The notes below the pieces were generated by a model. That model had not been told where the DNA came from. It worked only from the letters and a program-made list of their open reading frames with translations, and did not search any database. The position numbers and the translations under genes are program-made. From Marinobacter sp. S6332 (GTDB lineage Bacteria; Pseudomonadota; Gammaproteobacteria; Pseudomonadales; Oleiphilaceae), in the NCBI RefSeq assembly GCF_023016045.1, contig NZ_JALKAP010000006.1:191909-255908 (forward strand): DNA of 64,000 bases. Reading direction: 5' to 3'. This document shows positions 63,497 to 64,000 of the stretch, piece by piece. How positions within the stretch are numbered: position 1 is the stretch's first letter; the number at the start of each line of letters is the position of its first letter.

Positions 63497-64000
63497 ATGA
63501 CTGATATCCAGCAAACTGTATACGTGGTCGAGGACGACGAAGCCGTTCGTGATTCACTGGAGCTGTTACTGAAATCCGATGGTAAGCCGGTCAAAACCTA
63601 TGAAAACGCGGCGGTATTCCTCAAGGATTACTCTGAAAAGATGGCAGGCTGCATTGTGTTGGATATTCGCATGCCGGGTATGGACGGCATGGAGCTGCAA
63701 AAAAAGCTGAACGACAAGCACTCCATTCTGCCCATTATTTTTGTGACCGGTCATGGCGATGTGCCCATGGCGGTTGATGCCATGAAAGAAGGCGCAGTGG
63801 ACTTTATCCAGAAGCCTTATCGCGAAGAAGCACTGCTTGAGAAGATTGAAGCGGCTCTGGAGCAAGACCTTGAACAGCGTAAAACGCTGGATGAAAAACA
63901 GGAGATCATCCGTAGGGTTAAAAGCCTAACACCTCGAGAGCATGAGATCATGGATCGTATGATTGAAGGTCAGGCGAACAAGGTGATTGCTATCGAATTA
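63497..64000 (+). CDS. FixJ/LuxR-type response regulator (3' end outside window)
   Basis: The first 168 codons of a response regulator. The receiver domain has the acidic pair ED/DD (12-14), phosphoacceptor D56 (CIVLDIRMPGMDG), TGHGDVPMAV and Lys in IQKPYREEALLEKI. The start of a LuxR-type helix-turn-helix (LTPREHEIMDRMIEGQANKVIAIEL) is cut by the window edge. AGGAG lies 11 bases before the ATG. It is the second FixJ-type regulator in the window; its kinase would be expected outside. Confidence 0.93.
   Translation, partial: MTDIQQTVYVVEDDEAVRDSLELLLKSDGKPVKTYENAAVFLKDYSEKMAGCIVLDIRMPGMDGMELQKKLNDKHSILPIIFVTGHGDVPMAVDAMKEGAVDFIQKPYREEALLEKIEAALEQDLEQRKTLDEKQEIIRRVKSLTPREHEIMDRMIEGQANKVIAIEL

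Overview
The window reads as ordinary chromosomal DNA of a gammaproteobacterium, most likely Marinobacter or a close relative. This is an inference from protein style (RecA, MutS, FdxA, TrpB, DjlA), the neighbourhood mutS/fdxA/cinA/recA, moderate GC content and many environmental RND, c-di-GMP and Lon-like genes. I see no tRNA, rRNA, insertion sequence, phage gene or CRISPR array. Gene density is high, and many neighbours overlap by 4 to 8 bases, which marks translationally coupled operons.

Layout. 0-1.8 kb: start of an ilvG operon on the minus strand, with a branched-chain leader peptide and attenuator. 1.8-6 kb: an RND efflux pair. 6-15 kb: diguanylate cyclase, amidase, djlA, alkB, an MgtC-type membrane protein, and a SulP transporter with a tandem Usp protein. 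15-19.6 kb: a DUF2156 protein, then a cobalamin riboswitch controlling an anaerobic ribonucleotide reductase operon in which the glycyl-radical domain lies in a separate 48-codon gene between nrdD and nrdG. 19.6-25.6 kb: a haem-type TonB receptor divergent from an ABC importer coupled to nnrS, with Fur-like palindromes between them. 25.6-34 kb: trpB, a large GGDEF/EAL protein, and a small-protein/PhzF/HI0933-type oxidoreductase cluster divergent from a MocR regulator. 34-39.5 kb: a FixJ-type two-component system divergent from an acyl-CoA ligase and an SLC23-type permease. 39.5-48 kb: metal-dependent hydrolase, DegV, an unknown protein, fdxA, mutS, cinA/pncC, recA with a LexA box, and a flavodoxin-fold protein. 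48-56 kb: a five-gene operon of outer-membrane factor, adaptor, RND pump, OmpR-type regulator and histidine kinase. 56-64 kb: aromatic amino acid permease, LpxR-like lipid A deacylase, Fic protein, PilZ protein, Lon-like protease and a truncated FixJ-type regulator.

How the genes work together. Three regulatory RNA/DNA devices can be read directly: the ilv attenuator, the B12 riboswitch with its ribosome-site sequestering stem, and the LexA box of recA. The strongest candidates for something new are the split class III ribonucleotide reductase (NrdD core plus free glycyl-radical peptide plus NrdG) and the TonB/ABC/NnrS locus, which looks like an iron-regulated uptake system for haem or a haem-like ligand that uses a Tat-exported binding protein of the NMT1/SsuA type.
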